In this document: piece after piece, positions 34,760 through 44,966 of the stretch
Numbering within the stretch: the first letter of the stretch is position 1
How the letters are laid out: the number at the start of each line of letters is the position of its first letter
Source of the DNA: Methanosarcina siciliae T4/M
GTDB taxonomy: Archaea; Halobacteriota; Methanosarcinia; Methanosarcinales; Methanosarcinaceae
DNA length: 64,000 nucleotides
Reading direction: 5' to 3'
NCBI RefSeq assembly: GCF_000970085.1
Contig: NZ_CP009506.1
Location: forward strand, 1,364,001-1,428,000
Position numbers and translations under genes: made by a program
The notes under the pieces: generated by a model
Told to the model about the DNA's origin: nothing
What the model saw: the letters and a program-made list of their open reading frames with translations, nothing else
Databases searched by the model: none

Positions 34760-36571
34760 ATGTTTTCAAAATTCGATTTGAGGGGAATAGTAAATTCAAT
34801 GGGGCTTGTTTTTGGAGATATCGGGACCAGTCCCATCTATACCCTTACGGTTATACTCCTTCTCACAAAGCCTACGGAAGTTCACATAATAGGCGTTTTA
34901 TCTTTAATTATCTGGACCCTTATCACATTCGTAACCGTGGAGTACGCCTGGCTTGCCATGAGCCTGGGAAAAAAAGGAGAAGGAGGGACGATTGTTTTAA
35001 AAGAGCTGCTCGTCCCTCTCATTAAATCCGGCCGAAATGTGGCTTTTATCACGCTGTTAGCGTATATAGGGATCTCTTTTCTTGTAGGGGACGGGGTCAT
35101 TACGCCTGCAATCAGCATCCTGAGTGCCGTTGAAGGCCTCAAGACCATACCTGAGTTCCAGGACATCGGGCAGGGAACTATCATGCTCATTGCCGGCATA
35201 ATCGCAGTAGCTCTTTTTTCAATCCAGAGTAAGGGAACGGAAAAAATCACCTGGATCTTCGGACCGGTAATGCTTTTATGGTTCGCATCTCTCGCATTTT
35301 CAGGTATTGCCTCAATATTTTCTACTCCTGGTGTGCTAAGAGCCATAAACCCTTATTGTGCTATCAGTTTTCTCCTACATAACGGGCTTACGGGATTTTT
35401 TGTGTTATCCGAAGGTATCCTGTGTGCGACCGGAGGAGAGGCACTGTACGCCGATATGGGTCATCTGGGAAGGGAGCCGATTCTGAAAGCCTGGAGACTT
35501 GTATTCTCCGCCCTGATCCTGAATTATTTAGGACAGGGAGCATTTATACTTAGAAACCCGGAGTCAAAAAATATTCTCTTTGAAATGATAAATCAGCAGG
35601 CAGAGGTCATATATATCCCATTTCTTATTCTGAGTATCACAGCTACGATTATTGCTTCTCAGGCCATGATCAGCGGCATGTTCTCAATAGTATATCAGGG
35701 CATTACGACCCGGATAATTCCCATGCTGAAGATCGATTATACTTCAGGCAAATTGCGGTCCCAGATATATATCGGTGCGGTAAACTGGCTTCTCCTTATT
35801 TCCGTCTTATTTATGATTTTTGAGTTCAGGGACTCCCACAGACTTGCAGCTGCATACGGACTGGCAGTTACGGGAACCATGTCAATTACAGGCCTGATGA
35901 TGACTCTAATTTTTTATTTAAATGGGAGGATGTTCAGGTCTTTTGTATCTCTTTTTGTGACCGTTATCGACGTAGTATTTCTCCTTTCAAACACTTATAA
36001 AATCCCTCATGGAGGTTACTGGTCCATTGTGATAGCAGCAATTGCATTTTCTTTGATCATTATATACACTTCCGGACAAAAGAAGCTTTATGAACTGATG
36101 AACCCCATGAAGATTGGTGATTTCCTTGAAAAATATAAGCAGGTGTATGCCCGTGAAAATAAAATCAGCGGGACTGCTCTTTTCTTTGCACGGGACATAA
36201 ATTATGTTCCCAGATACATTTCCAATGTAATGTTTGAGAACAACATTATTTATGAAGACAACATCTTTATTTCAATTGTCAAATGTGAAAGTCCGTTCGG
36301 AGTAAAAAGCTCTTTCGCAAAGGATCTGGCAAAAGGGTTGAGAGTTTTTGAGATAAACGTGGGGTACATGGAAGTAATTGATGTTGTCCAGATCCTTAAA
36401 GAGAAAGGCATCCAGGAAAAAACAATATTTTACGGAATAGAAGACATTCTTACCAGTAATCTTATATGGAGAGCCTTTTCTGTAATTAAAAAACTGTCCC
36501 CTTCTTTTGTCCAGTTCTATAAGCTTCCTTCAGATAAGCTTCATGGAGTTTTGACAAGATTTGAAATGTGA
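34760..36571 (+). CDS. kup: Kup-family potassium uptake protein
   Basis: A 603-residue K+ transporter of the KUP/HAK/KT family. It starts with the signature GLVFGDIGTSPIYTLTVIL, has about 12 membrane segments (GDGVITPAISILSAVEGLKT is the second hallmark), and a cytoplasmic C-terminal domain of about 150 residues (TALFFARDINYVPRYISN). Both the length and domain order are normal. AGGTGAT precedes the ATG. It is monocistronic with a long leader. It would import K+ for turgor control, important in halotolerant methanogens. Confidence 0.95.
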   Translation: MFSKFDLRGIVNSMGLVFGDIGTSPIYTLTVILLLTKPTEVHIIGVLSLIIWTLITFVTVEYAWLAMSLGKKGEGGTIVLKELLVPLIKSGRNVAFITLLAYIGISFLVGDGVITPAISILSAVEGLKTIPEFQDIGQGTIMLIAGIIAVALFSIQSKGTEKITWIFGPVMLLWFASLAFSGIASIFSTPGVLRAINPYCAISFLLHNGLTGFFVLSEGILCATGGEALYADMGHLGREPILKAWRLVFSALILNYLGQGAFILRNPESKNILFEMINQQAEVIYIPFLILSITATIIASQAMISGMFSIVYQGITTRIIPMLKIDYTSGKLRSQIYIGAVNWLLLISVLFMIFEFRDSHRLAAAYGLAVTGTMSITGLMMTLIFYLNGRMFRSFVSLFVTVIDVVFLLSNTYKIPHGGYWSIVIAAIAFSLIIIYTSGQKKLYELMNPMKIGDFLEKYKQVYARENKISGTALFFARDINYVPRYISNVMFENNIIYEDNIFISIVKCESPFGVKSSFAKDLAKGLRVFEINVGYMEVIDVVQILKEKGIQEKTIFYGIEDILTSNLIWRAFSVIKKLSPSFVQFYKLPSDKLHGVLTRFEM

Positions 36572-36992
36572 TAGCAGAACCGGAAATATGGAATAAGGTT
36601 TTGTAATATGAGCATGGTCAGGAAATATGAAAACTGGACTGCAAATATGGGGTAAAAGCTGAAAATATGAACTAACGGCTGGAAACATGAGGCCAGGACT
36701 GAAGTTTCCCTGCTCCCCTCAGGCTCTTCATTATTGTTTCTTTAAACAGATGCTAGCAGGATATTCAGGCTTGAAAATTTTGGGTCCTTATCTTTTTGTG
36801 CCAATTTGTTGTACAATATGGCAGATTACAGCTAATGAGTATTGGCAAATATCTTTATAACGCAAACAACTGTCACTTCTAGGTACTGCTTCTGTATGCG
36901 GATTTTAATAATAGTTACTGTATTTGAATGAATTAACTCACAAATTCTGGGGTTTTTTATAGGGACAAATTGGTGAATACGGAGGGATGTAA
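36572..36992. other. Intergenic region, no gene seen
   Basis: About 420 bp. The first 130 bp contain loosely repeated phrases (GGAAATATG, GAAAATATG, GGAAACATG). I see no gene or clear regulatory site. Confidence 0.4.
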
Positions 36993-37187
36993 TTGAATAA
37001 ACGATGCATGTTATTTTTTGCTGCAATTCTTATAGCGTTTCTTATAATTTCACCTGGAATGGCAGCAGCAAGCAAATGCACATACACAAATGTGAGTGCC
37101 TGCGATGCTAGAAAGATGATCGAAGAAGAAGATATATTCATTCTGGACGTTTGTACACCGACTGAATCCAATTGTAGCTACTTATGA
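36993..37187 (+). pseudogene. Truncated secreted rhodanese-like protein
   Basis: A 64-codon frame starting at TTG behind GGAGGGATG. It encodes a clear signal peptide (LFFAAILIAFLIISPGMAAA) and then the first strands of a rhodanese domain: VSACDARKMIEEEDIFILDV then CTPTESNCSYL and a stop. Complete secreted rhodaneses continue for another 80-90 residues and carry the active-site Cys loop, missing here. The downstream DNA does not continue the domain in any frame I could follow. It is most likely a 3'-truncated remnant. Confidence 0.65.
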
Positions 37188-37740
37188 CTCATGGAAGAAT
37201 GTGTGGTATTTCTTATTGTCGCCGCAATAAAAGTGTTAGCTGTGATAATAAAACGTCTGGCCACCTTCAAGACCTTATGATCAGAAATATGTGAAAGAAC
37301 CAATTGGTAATTGAGAGTTCGTATCCTGTGAATTCTATTTGGTGGTTCAATGACAGAGAATCATTGAATCCATTAACTTTTTTATATTTGTTGCAAATCT
37401 ATTCTGGCCCTTTATCCGGTATAATCCTACAAATCTGGTTTTAAAGCAATTTCTGGTTTTTCATTTCTTATTTTTCACTTTTATGTGCCCCTTCTTGGAG
37501 CGACAACGTGAACATACTCCGTTGCTTGCATTGGGGTGAGCCAGCATAACTTTCATTTGTAATTTTTCGAAAAATCTCATTTTTTATATCTCATCTCTAT
37601 TCATATAACATTTTCATTCTATATGAAAAAGTATAAATCTAGTAATCCATAATATTACATATTAACACAGAAATCAACTATTGTATTACTCAATTTGGTT
37701 CGTAATAAGGGGAAAAAGGTCAATTATGAGGGGTAGATTC
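37188..37740. other. Intergenic region with a repeated element
   Basis: About 550 bp. At about 37505-37550, CGTGAACATACTCCGTTGCT and the following bases (TGCATTGGGGTG) resemble the element near 14790. A TATA-like run TATATGAAAAAGTATAAAT at 37620-37638 could serve the next gene. No gene is seen. Confidence 0.45.
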
Positions 37741-38745
37741 ATGAAGCAGGAAATCCAGGGAACAGGAACAAAAAAGACTTCGCCAGAGAAAAAAGCCGGT
37801 TTGCATGCATACGGGATACGGGAAAACTTGTCCTCTGCAGCTTCCTCCTTCCCGTATCTGGCCCCGGCGTTTGTTCCTGTTTCGTTTCCTGCTCCCGAGT
37901 ACCTGTATTTCTCTCCCGGGCTTCTCCAGCTTGACCTGAACATTTACCGGGAGCCCATGATAAAAGCCATTATTAAAGAACAGAGTGAGGACCTTTACCG
38001 GCTGATAAAAAAGGTGCACTTTGACGGGAAATATTACAGGGTAAAAAGTGTGCGTTCAGGAGGATGGGAACACTGCCTGGAGCTTGCAGTCCGGATACAG
38101 TTTTTAGGAAAGCTGCAGGGATTGGCTTTTGAGCCTAAGAAGACCGTTTCCAGAAAAGACAAAAAAATAATCTACAGGTCCCTCATCCTGGTGAATCCTC
38201 ATGAACTGTGGGATGAGGAACTTGTTGAAAGGTGGTGGAACCTTCAGGAAAGGATCGAGTTTCTGATATCAAAAATCCTCTTTCATGAATGCATCCATGT
38301 CCTTATCCTCCTGGGAAAAACTCTGCCTTCAGGTTTCGGGAAGACAGATATTTTTCTTGAATACCGGGAGATGCTTGAGTTTGCAAGCTCTGAAAAGCTC
38401 TGTCCCGAAAGCTGCGGGGTCAAGTACCGACTCCGGAATCTGGCTGCCTTCTCTCCTGAATTTCCCGAAAATTCCGGAGAAAAACCGGACAGAGTTTCTG
38501 AACTTTATGAGTTTTTGATTCACGAAAAATACAGTATCAAGAAAACCGATCAGGCATTCGGACTCTCTTGGAGCAACCGAAAAATTTCCCGCAACTATGC
38601 CCGGATGGCCGCCTCTAAGGTGGGTCCCTGCCCGGAATACGGTAAAAAAGATTGGGAAAAGGAAGTCTTCAGACTGCACAGGGCTTTGAATGAGCTTTAT
38701 GACAGGATTGATGGGCAGAATCGGGCTGATTGGAAGATGGGGTGA
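37741..38745 (+). CDS. Hypothetical protein with HEXXH motif
   Basis: A protein of about 334 residues that I do not recognise. Near its middle it contains SKILFHECIHVLILLGKT, an HEXXH zinc-binding motif in a hydrophobic helix, followed 25 residues later by IFLEYREMLEFA, which could supply the third ligand or catalytic support. A metallopeptidase-like fold is therefore possible. The N-terminal 60 residues are low in conserved structure. I take ATG 37741, preceded by GAGGGG; ATG 37726 is also possible. The gene ends against a degraded minus-strand gene. Confidence 0.7.
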   Translation: MKQEIQGTGTKKTSPEKKAGLHAYGIRENLSSAASSFPYLAPAFVPVSFPAPEYLYFSPGLLQLDLNIYREPMIKAIIKEQSEDLYRLIKKVHFDGKYYRVKSVRSGGWEHCLELAVRIQFLGKLQGLAFEPKKTVSRKDKKIIYRSLILVNPHELWDEELVERWWNLQERIEFLISKILFHECIHVLILLGKTLPSGFGKTDIFLEYREMLEFASSEKLCPESCGVKYRLRNLAAFSPEFPENSGEKPDRVSELYEFLIHEKYSIKKTDQAFGLSWSNRKISRNYARMAASKVGPCPEYGKKDWEKEVFRLHRALNELYDRIDGQNRADWKMG

Positions 38746-38749
38746 GAGC

Positions 38750-39244
38750 TCTCCTCTAAAAATCCGGAACTCCGGCCAACCGTTTCCAGCTAGCCGTTTT
38801 ACATCTTCCTTTCCTCCCTTTTCTGCACGAATTCGGATGAAATCCATTAAATCCGACTTCAAATCTCTCTCAATCTCTCCCCAGTTATTGACTTCTGTTT
38901 CGGTAAAAAGAAACTCAAAAAACGGATACTGCCTGTAGTCAAGCTTCCTGAGCTCCAGGGGTTTTTCAAAACAGGAAACTGTAATCGGATGTTTCTATCT
39001 TTTCCGGGATACCTGTAAACCCAAGATTGTTTGCTATCCAGGCAAAGGAATTTTCCGAATTGCCGTAGATTTTACTGGAATTCTTGGATTTGAAGAGTTC
39101 GATGAATTCGACGTCTTCCAGAAAGGTCATTTCTTTGCTGAAGCCCGGGCGTTCAGAGGCTGCGTATTTCAGGACAGACAGGTTCATTTCTACGATGTTG
39201 TCCCGCAGAATTTGAGAAACGTATGGTTCGTCAAGTATGATCAA
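38750..39244 (-). pseudogene. Degraded ATP-grasp-like gene
   Basis: Reading from TTG 39244, the product begins MIILDEPYVSQILRDNIVEM and contains IYGNSENSFAWIANNLGFTG followed by IPEKIE. That order, a strand, a helix and an SNSEN/LGF segment, resembles ATP-grasp domain proteins known to me from methanogens. The frame stops at 38966 after DYSFLF. The same strand continues in another frame as SCFEKPLELRKLDYRQYPFF and TETEVNNWGEIERDLKSDL, so at least one frameshift is present near 38980. The ATP-binding core is not found downstream. A broken remnant is the best reading; family assignment is tentative. Confidence 0.55.
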
Positions 39245-39956
39245 TTATCCAACACCCCCTGTTTATAATTTCTGATTTTTTCCAGTTTGCCCCCCAGGTA
39301 TTCCTCGGCATAAAGCACGGAGCGTTTTCCAAAATTTTTTCCTTTGACCCACTTGGCAAGTACGTTGTCTTTGTACCACTTGTTTTTATCTAATTTTGAT
39401 CTCGACTATCTGGATGCTGAGTTTTCCATTAATGATTTAATTTTGGTCGGGGGAGGTAATAAAGGGCAAACCTGCTTCTTCTAATACAGACCATGATTTC
39501 TTCGTGAATTTCGGACTTTAATTATTCTTTCTGGGAAATTCAAGAGTATAACCCCCTTCATTTACACTCATTTCTCTTAAATAGTAAGCTGCCAGACCTT
39601 TTTCATTAAATCTCCCGGTCTGGTTAATTTCAGCTGTTTATTTAAATAGCCATTCTTTGTAAAAAAATAGGGACGAAAGTCAAAATCACAATTCTTATCT
39701 GTCTAACTTATGTTTTATTTGGAGGTAGTGTTTTGAAGGCATGGGAAACCCGGGTGCCTTATCTATGAGATCATTGCTATGTGTCATCTCGGGAAAGCTG
39801 CTAAGTGGCTCCTTTTCATGCTATCGGTTTTTAGCCCTCGGGCTGTTTTCTTTTATTTTTCACTACGCTTTTGACGTCAAAACGGGGAGTAACATGACTA
39901 CTGCTAAAACGCATGTTTCCTCGAGTCAGTTCTTATTTAATATAAGAGGCGAAAAC
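39245..39956. other. Intergenic region upstream of a secreted hydrolase
   Basis: About 710 bp, AT-rich. The hydrolase frame is open from 39741, but its first 72 codons lack domain similarity and precede a clear signal peptide start at 39957, so I treat them as leader. The region has no other convincing gene. Confidence 0.45.
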
Positions 39957-41276
39957 ATGAAAATACAAATTAGTTTAATTGCAGGTTTCTTTATTCTGTT
40001 ATCGGTTTCTTCTCCGGTTTCAGCCGTAGATCCGTATTCGCAACTGGGTAATCAACTGGGCAATGTTGATCCCCGATCGGATGAACTGGGAACTTCGTAT
40101 ATCCCTGCTTTGTTTACTGTTTCACAACCGCGTCTGCCTTTTAATGAAAGCAGTAGAATAGGACTTGTTTCCGGGGATATAGCAGAGTACAAAATCCGGT
40201 TGAGAGTCGGGCCCGGAGAATACGACTACATCACTCTTACTAACTATGTTCTGGAGAAAAGACCCTGGGCTACAAAATCAAATAAAAATCTGGTGATTCT
40301 GCCCGGGCATGCTCTGACTGAAAAATTCTGTTCCGACATGGCAATATACTATGCTCAGCAGGGGTACAGCGCATATATCCTGGACAGGAGAGAGACAAAT
40401 GTTCCGGGAAACGAAACTGATTTCAGTTTTATGCAAGACTGGACTTTTGAGAAATATCTCCAGGACACATTCAAAGGTATCAGGGTTTCAAGAATCCATA
40501 CCGCTCTCTTAAGCGGTAAATCTGCAGAAAGCATAGAGGTTACGGCAATCGGGCACAGTCACGGGGCAATGCTTCTCACGGCTTATGAAGCAAGTAAATA
40601 TGACGATCGTCCTATGGGTTCTGTAGACAGAGCAGTGCCGGTCGATATTATTATCGAATACAATCCCGAAAATTCTGAATTAATACACAATCAGACTCAA
40701 GAATTTGCTTCAATTACCGAAAGTATCGAAAACGGAGTTTATAGCGATAGCAGTATGGCAGGTATGATGTACATAGCCTACCTGGCTTCTGTGGAACCTG
40801 AAGGCCATAATTTTTCCGAACTTACAAACAGGCAGTTTTTCAGGCTCATGGCAAGCCAGACATATAGTTTCTCCGCATATCCCTATACTCCGGATTATCA
40901 CTACTGGAGCGGGGACCTTAACGGCCTCTATCATGTAGATGAAGACCGGCTGCTTAATTTAACTTGGACCGGGGCTGTGCCTTATACGCCGAAGTACCTG
41001 GACCAGTATATGGCCGGCCTGATGGGCAATGTTGAGGGTTATGAAATTGATCCTTCCCGAGTAGACTCTCCGGTACTTTATATCGGACTTGGGGGAGGCT
41101 TTGGAGATTATGGTGCATGGTGGTATGAAAACGAGGTCGGAACAACAAACAACAGGGTTACTACTATAACTTGGAATGACCAGGGGCATGGCAGCCTTTT
41201 GATTGACAGCAATTCATCTGATCTGTGGGCAATCATAGGTGACTGGATCGATGACAATAAGAACCTGAACAAGTAA
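39957..41276 (+). CDS. Secreted alpha/beta hydrolase-like protein
   Basis: A 439-residue exported protein: signal peptide KIQISLIAGFFILLSVSSPV then SAVDPYS. The core is an alpha/beta hydrolase: NLVILPGHALTE (oxyanion region), the nucleophile elbow VTAIGHSHGAMLL with Ser in GHSHG, and a His in DQGHGSLLID near the C-terminus. The acidic member is probably in the VLYIGLGGGFGDYG region. The start at 39957 follows AGAGGCG. Substrate cannot be told; esters or peptides on the cell surface are possible. It stands alone. Confidence 0.8.
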   Translation: MKIQISLIAGFFILLSVSSPVSAVDPYSQLGNQLGNVDPRSDELGTSYIPALFTVSQPRLPFNESSRIGLVSGDIAEYKIRLRVGPGEYDYITLTNYVLEKRPWATKSNKNLVILPGHALTEKFCSDMAIYYAQQGYSAYILDRRETNVPGNETDFSFMQDWTFEKYLQDTFKGIRVSRIHTALLSGKSAESIEVTAIGHSHGAMLLTAYEASKYDDRPMGSVDRAVPVDIIIEYNPENSELIHNQTQEFASITESIENGVYSDSSMAGMMYIAYLASVEPEGHNFSELTNRQFFRLMASQTYSFSAYPYTPDYHYWSGDLNGLYHVDEDRLLNLTWTGAVPYTPKYLDQYMAGLMGNVEGYEIDPSRVDSPVLYIGLGGGFGDYGAWWYENEVGTTNNRVTTITWNDQGHGSLLIDSNSSDLWAIIGDWIDDNKNLNK

Positions 41277-41467
41277 AGACTATGAATAAAAGGAATCTGA
41301 ACTGGGAAAATGTCCGAATACCAATGCTTTCTGTTTTGAATTCGCAGCACTGAAAAAAAACCTGCAATGCCGGGGAAGATTCCTCGGGAATGTTGTCTGT
41401 AGATTCTTTGATCTGCTTGCGGGTCCTGTGATCTGCCACCAGGTCCTTTGTGTTTTCTCCGGCCCGG

Positions 41468-42712
41468 TTACTCGTACCTGAGGGCATCCACAGGTTTCAG
41501 TTTTGAAGCCCTGTATGCTGGGACTGCTCCCGAAATTACCCCGATCAGGATGGCGAGGGTCAGCCCGAAAATCATCAGGCCGGGGGAAAGGGATATGCTC
41601 GCTCCGCTTCCTCCCCTCATAAGAGTCACACCAAGGTAAGGGAAAAGGGATGAAACCATTCCTCCCAGTATAACTCCAAAGACCCCTCCGACAAAGCCTA
41701 CCATTGCGGAGTTATATACAAAAATCATAAGAATATCCCTGTTTTTCGCTCCTATGGCTTTCATCGTGCCTATTTCTTTTGTCTTTTCAAGGACAGAAGT
41801 AAACATGGTGTTTGCAATGCCCACGGCTCCTACCAGCAGGGACACGGCCGCAATTGCTCCGAGGAAAAGGGTAATGGAACTCGTCATCTCTGTTACGGAT
41901 TCAGCCATAGACTTTGAAGCGGTTACGGAAAAGTCCCTGTCGTCTTCTCGCACAATATGGCGGGAGATCATAAGTTTGTCTTCGATCTCCGTGACCACGC
42001 TGTCTACCATCTCTTCACTCTGGGCTTTTACTGTGATGGAATCAAAGACGTCTTCTTCCGCATCCTCGATCACGTATACAGCGGCATCGATTGGCATGTA
42101 GATCTGCCTGTCTTCGCTCCCCCCTTCCTCTGCCAGGATTCCGACAGTGCGTACGGATTTGCCGTTGATCGTTATCACCTGGTTTATTCCTACGTCCTGG
42201 TCATAAATTCCACTGGCAACTCCACTCCCGATGACTGCTACGTACTTATCCGAAGGTTTGAGCAGTCTTCCTGACTCTGTTTTGAGGGTAGTCATGTACT
42301 GCCAGACCTGAGGGTCCACCCCTGTGATAGAAAGAGTTGCGGTTTCCCCCGTATATGTTACCTCCTCCCTGCCGGAAATCCCACCTGCGATGTACGCTAT
42401 GCCTTCTATGCCCTGAAGTGCCGAAACGTCATCGTCGGTCAGCTCGGCATCGGTCGTAGAACCTCCTCCCCAACCTCGTCCGGGGCCTGGCATATTTGAC
42501 TGGGCTCTTGAGTATCCGGGTGAGATGGTGATTTTAGTCAGGTCCATGTCGGCAAGTCTGCTCTGCACGTTTGCCTCCATAGCATCCCCGAGGGAGATGA
42601 TACCCACCACTGCCCCGACACCTATAACAATCCCTATGATTGTCAGCCAGCTCCGGAGTTTACTGTGCAGGAGCATATTAAGAGCCATTTTTATGTAGCT
42701 AGAATTTCTCAT
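41468..42712 (-). CDS. MacB/FtsX-type ABC transporter permease
   Basis: A 414-residue permease with one N-terminal membrane helix (LTIIGIVIGVGAVVGIISLG), a large extracellular MacB-type periplasmic-core domain (residues about 45-270) and three C-terminal helices around EKTKEIGTMKAIGAKNRDIL and VPAYRASKLKPVDALRYE. A Gly/Pro-rich stretch (PGPGRGWGGGS) lies in the outer domain. It is the last gene of a three-gene operon with a COG1361 protein and an ATPase. Such MacB-like systems move lipoproteins, peptides or drugs by mechanotransmission; the cargo here is unknown. Confidence 0.92.
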   Translation of the reverse strand: MRNSSYIKMALNMLLHSKLRSWLTIIGIVIGVGAVVGIISLGDAMEANVQSRLADMDLTKITISPGYSRAQSNMPGPGRGWGGGSTTDAELTDDDVSALQGIEGIAYIAGGISGREEVTYTGETATLSITGVDPQVWQYMTTLKTESGRLLKPSDKYVAVIGSGVASGIYDQDVGINQVITINGKSVRTVGILAEEGGSEDRQIYMPIDAAVYVIEDAEEDVFDSITVKAQSEEMVDSVVTEIEDKLMISRHIVREDDRDFSVTASKSMAESVTEMTSSITLFLGAIAAVSLLVGAVGIANTMFTSVLEKTKEIGTMKAIGAKNRDILMIFVYNSAMVGFVGGVFGVILGGMVSSLFPYLGVTLMRGGSGASISLSPGLMIFGLTLAILIGVISGAVPAYRASKLKPVDALRYE

Positions 42713-42751
42713 GAAATGTCCTTCGGTTTTTGTTTTTCGATATTTTTACAT

Positions 42752-44134
42752 TCAGAGGACGTGCTTCCTTTCTTCCGGTTTTTCTTCCGGTTTTTTATCT
42801 CCCGATCCTTTTCCGATTTTTTCCAGCTTTTTCCTGCGGTACAGGACCGCTCCTGCTCCTGCAGCTACTATTATCACTATATAGGTCAGATATGATCTCA
42901 GACTGCTGCCGGAATCTCTTGCTCCGGGCCTGCCTCCGGCTGCCGGGGCTCCCGCAGCTGCGGTCATCTCAATTGGAACATCCTTGTCGACCGTAATTCT
43001 TTCTCCCCTGGCATCCGTATATTCGATCCGGACTTTCAGGGAGGGCTCAGCCCTGAAAGCGGAAGACCCATTACCCAGGGCAGCAGTTGCTCTTCCCTCA
43101 GGGTTTTCTGTATCCCGGTTGGCGGCCCCTTTGCTCATCACATCAAATGTAGCGATAGTGTAGTCCCCTTTTTCAAGGTTCCCGACAATCGTTGAGGAAC
43201 TTCCCGATACCCTGTACTCATCCTGTTCCGGGATCGATACTTTCACTGAATATGCAATGTTATTGCCCACGTTTGCAACCGAAAGAGAGATCTCTCCTGC
43301 ATCACTTTCGGAAAAAGAGATATCGAAGTCGGTTTCCCCTCCCACAAAGATCCCTGCCGTTGTCCTGATGTTCTTTGCGTTTGACTCGTAGTCTTCAAAA
43401 GTAAGGTTTATGTCCAGAGTGTAGAGCCCGGGGTCTGCGTTTACATCTGCCATTACCGAGTAATAAATGGTTATGGAGTCTCCGGGTTCGAGGTACTTGA
43501 TGTACTTGGTGTTGTCAGAATATACCGGGAGGATCACACCTTCGGGGTCTTTCCAGGAGATGACCATGTTCTTAAGAGGGGAGTTTCCGGTGTTTGTTAC
43601 AATGAACTCAAGGGGTTCTTCTTTTGCCACATCGATATTTGCCTTGTTGATGGTCACAATCTGGGCGTATTCTTTCCCCCTTACCTCAAGATAAACGGTT
43701 TTTGTGGTGGTGCTGGTACTTGAGGAAGACCCGTCTCCCGATTTTGCAGTTGTGGTTATGTCTATTTCGTATGTCCCCTCGGAAGCATTGGAATCGGTCA
43801 TGAGCTTGAACTTAAGGATACCTGCACTGTCGTCGTCCTGTCTCGCATTCAGGTAAGCTACCTCTTTTTTTAGCGCTTCTCCCGACACTTTGCCGAAAGG
43901 GTATTCGGGGGTGATCTCGACAGTTATGTCCTTAAGGTCTTTAGTCCCCACGTTTTTTATGCTTACCGTGAGTTCCACGGGCTCACCTGGCCTTGCTACA
44001 TCAGGGTTCTGGTTGGTAAGGCTTACCTGTACTGAGGAGGAGTCTATCAACCCGCTGGCAAGAGCTGTTCCGGCGTTTAGCGGTATAATTGATAAAAGTA
44101 GGATCAGGAGCATTAATATGGAAACTTTTTTCAT
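42752..44134 (-). CDS. COG1361 S-layer/CARDB-domain membrane protein
   Basis: A 460-residue secreted protein with a signal peptide (VSILMLLILLLSIIPLNAGT), several CARDB/NEW3-type beta-sandwich repeats (GEPVELTVSIKNVGTKDL, then PLEFIVTNTGNSPLKNMVI), and a C-terminal membrane anchor (YLTYIVIIVAAGAGAVLY) followed by a basic tail. The COG1361 family often sits beside MacB-type transporters in methanogens, as here between the ATPase (stop 1 bp away) and the permease. It likely acts as an external partner of the transporter. Confidence 0.88.
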   Translation of the reverse strand: MKKVSILMLLILLLSIIPLNAGTALASGLIDSSSVQVSLTNQNPDVARPGEPVELTVSIKNVGTKDLKDITVEITPEYPFGKVSGEALKKEVAYLNARQDDDSAGILKFKLMTDSNASEGTYEIDITTTAKSGDGSSSSTSTTTKTVYLEVRGKEYAQIVTINKANIDVAKEEPLEFIVTNTGNSPLKNMVISWKDPEGVILPVYSDNTKYIKYLEPGDSITIYYSVMADVNADPGLYTLDINLTFEDYESNAKNIRTTAGIFVGGETDFDISFSESDAGEISLSVANVGNNIAYSVKVSIPEQDEYRVSGSSSTIVGNLEKGDYTIATFDVMSKGAANRDTENPEGRATAALGNGSSAFRAEPSLKVRIEYTDARGERITVDKDVPIEMTAAAGAPAAGGRPGARDSGSSLRSYLTYIVIIVAAGAGAVLYRRKKLEKIGKGSGDKKPEEKPEERKHVL

Positions 44135-44135
44135 T

Positions 44136-44966
44136 TCATTTCATTTCCCCTTCATGTTTTTTTCGATTGACATGTTCTATTTTTTCTATCTTTCCGTCTC
44201 TGATGTACACGACTCTCGTTGCGTGTTTTACAAGATCCAGGTCGTGGGTGACAATAATAATCGTCTTGCCTTCCTTTTCATGTAATTTTGCCAGAAATTC
44301 CAGGATGTAATCTCCGGTCTTGCTGTCCAGGTTTCCGGTCGGCTCATCGGCAAGGATTACCGGGGGGTTTACGGCAAGGGAGCGGGCAATTGCAACTCTC
44401 TGTCTCTGTCCGCCTGAAAGCTGGGATGGAAGGTTTCGTTTCTTATCCGAGAGCCCTACAATCTCAAGCAGGTATTCTCCTCTTTCCCTTGCCCGTACAG
44501 GGTCTTCTTCCTGAAATTCCAGGGGTAAAAGGACGTTTTCCAGTGTGTTCATGGTCGGGATAAGGTTAAAGCTCTGAAAAATGAACCCTATCATCTGTCC
44601 CCTGATGCGGGCAAGTTCGGATTCTTCAAGACTGGAAATGTCCCTCGAGTCCAGAAAAATAGCCCCTTTTGAAGGCAGGTCTAAGCAGCCCAGCAGGTTC
44701 ATAAGTGTACTTTTTCCGCTTCCGCTCGGGCCAAGAACCACCACAAATTCCCCCCTGTAGATCTCAAGGTCGATCCCGCTGAGAGCTGCAAAGTTAATCT
44801 CCCCCATTCTGTAAATTTTCCAGACGTCTGTCAGCTTGATAAGGGGAATCCTCCCTGACCAGGCAGCAGTGTCATGGGCATCAGGACAGACTTCGGTTTC
44901 AAAAGAAGCTTCCTGAACAGTGGAACTTAACGCCATTGTCAATGTCTCTGCGAGATAGGCTTGCAT
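44136..44966 (-). CDS. MacB/LolD-type ABC transporter ATPase
   Basis: A 276-residue ATPase: Walker A GPSGSGKSTLMNLLG, signature LSGGQRQRVAIARSL, Walker B VILADEPTGNLD and H-loop IIIVTHDLDLV. A 40-residue N-terminal extension precedes IKLTDVWKIYRMGEINFAAL. The start ATG has GAGGTGATC upstream. It is the first gene of the operon that includes the COG1361 protein and the MacB-like permease; stop and next start nearly touch. Confidence 0.95.
   Translation of the reverse strand: MQAYLAETLTMALSSTVQEASFETEVCPDAHDTAAWSGRIPLIKLTDVWKIYRMGEINFAALSGIDLEIYRGEFVVVLGPSGSGKSTLMNLLGCLDLPSKGAIFLDSRDISSLEESELARIRGQMIGFIFQSFNLIPTMNTLENVLLPLEFQEEDPVRARERGEYLLEIVGLSDKKRNLPSQLSGGQRQRVAIARSLAVNPPVILADEPTGNLDSKTGDYILEFLAKLHEKEGKTIIIVTHDLDLVKHATRVVYIRDGKIEKIEHVNRKKHEGEMK

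Noticed and set aside
38329..38862. 178-codon minus-strand frame antisense to the HEXXH gene
   Set aside because: Only its first 40 codons belong to the degraded ATP-grasp-like remnant; the rest is antisense shadow.
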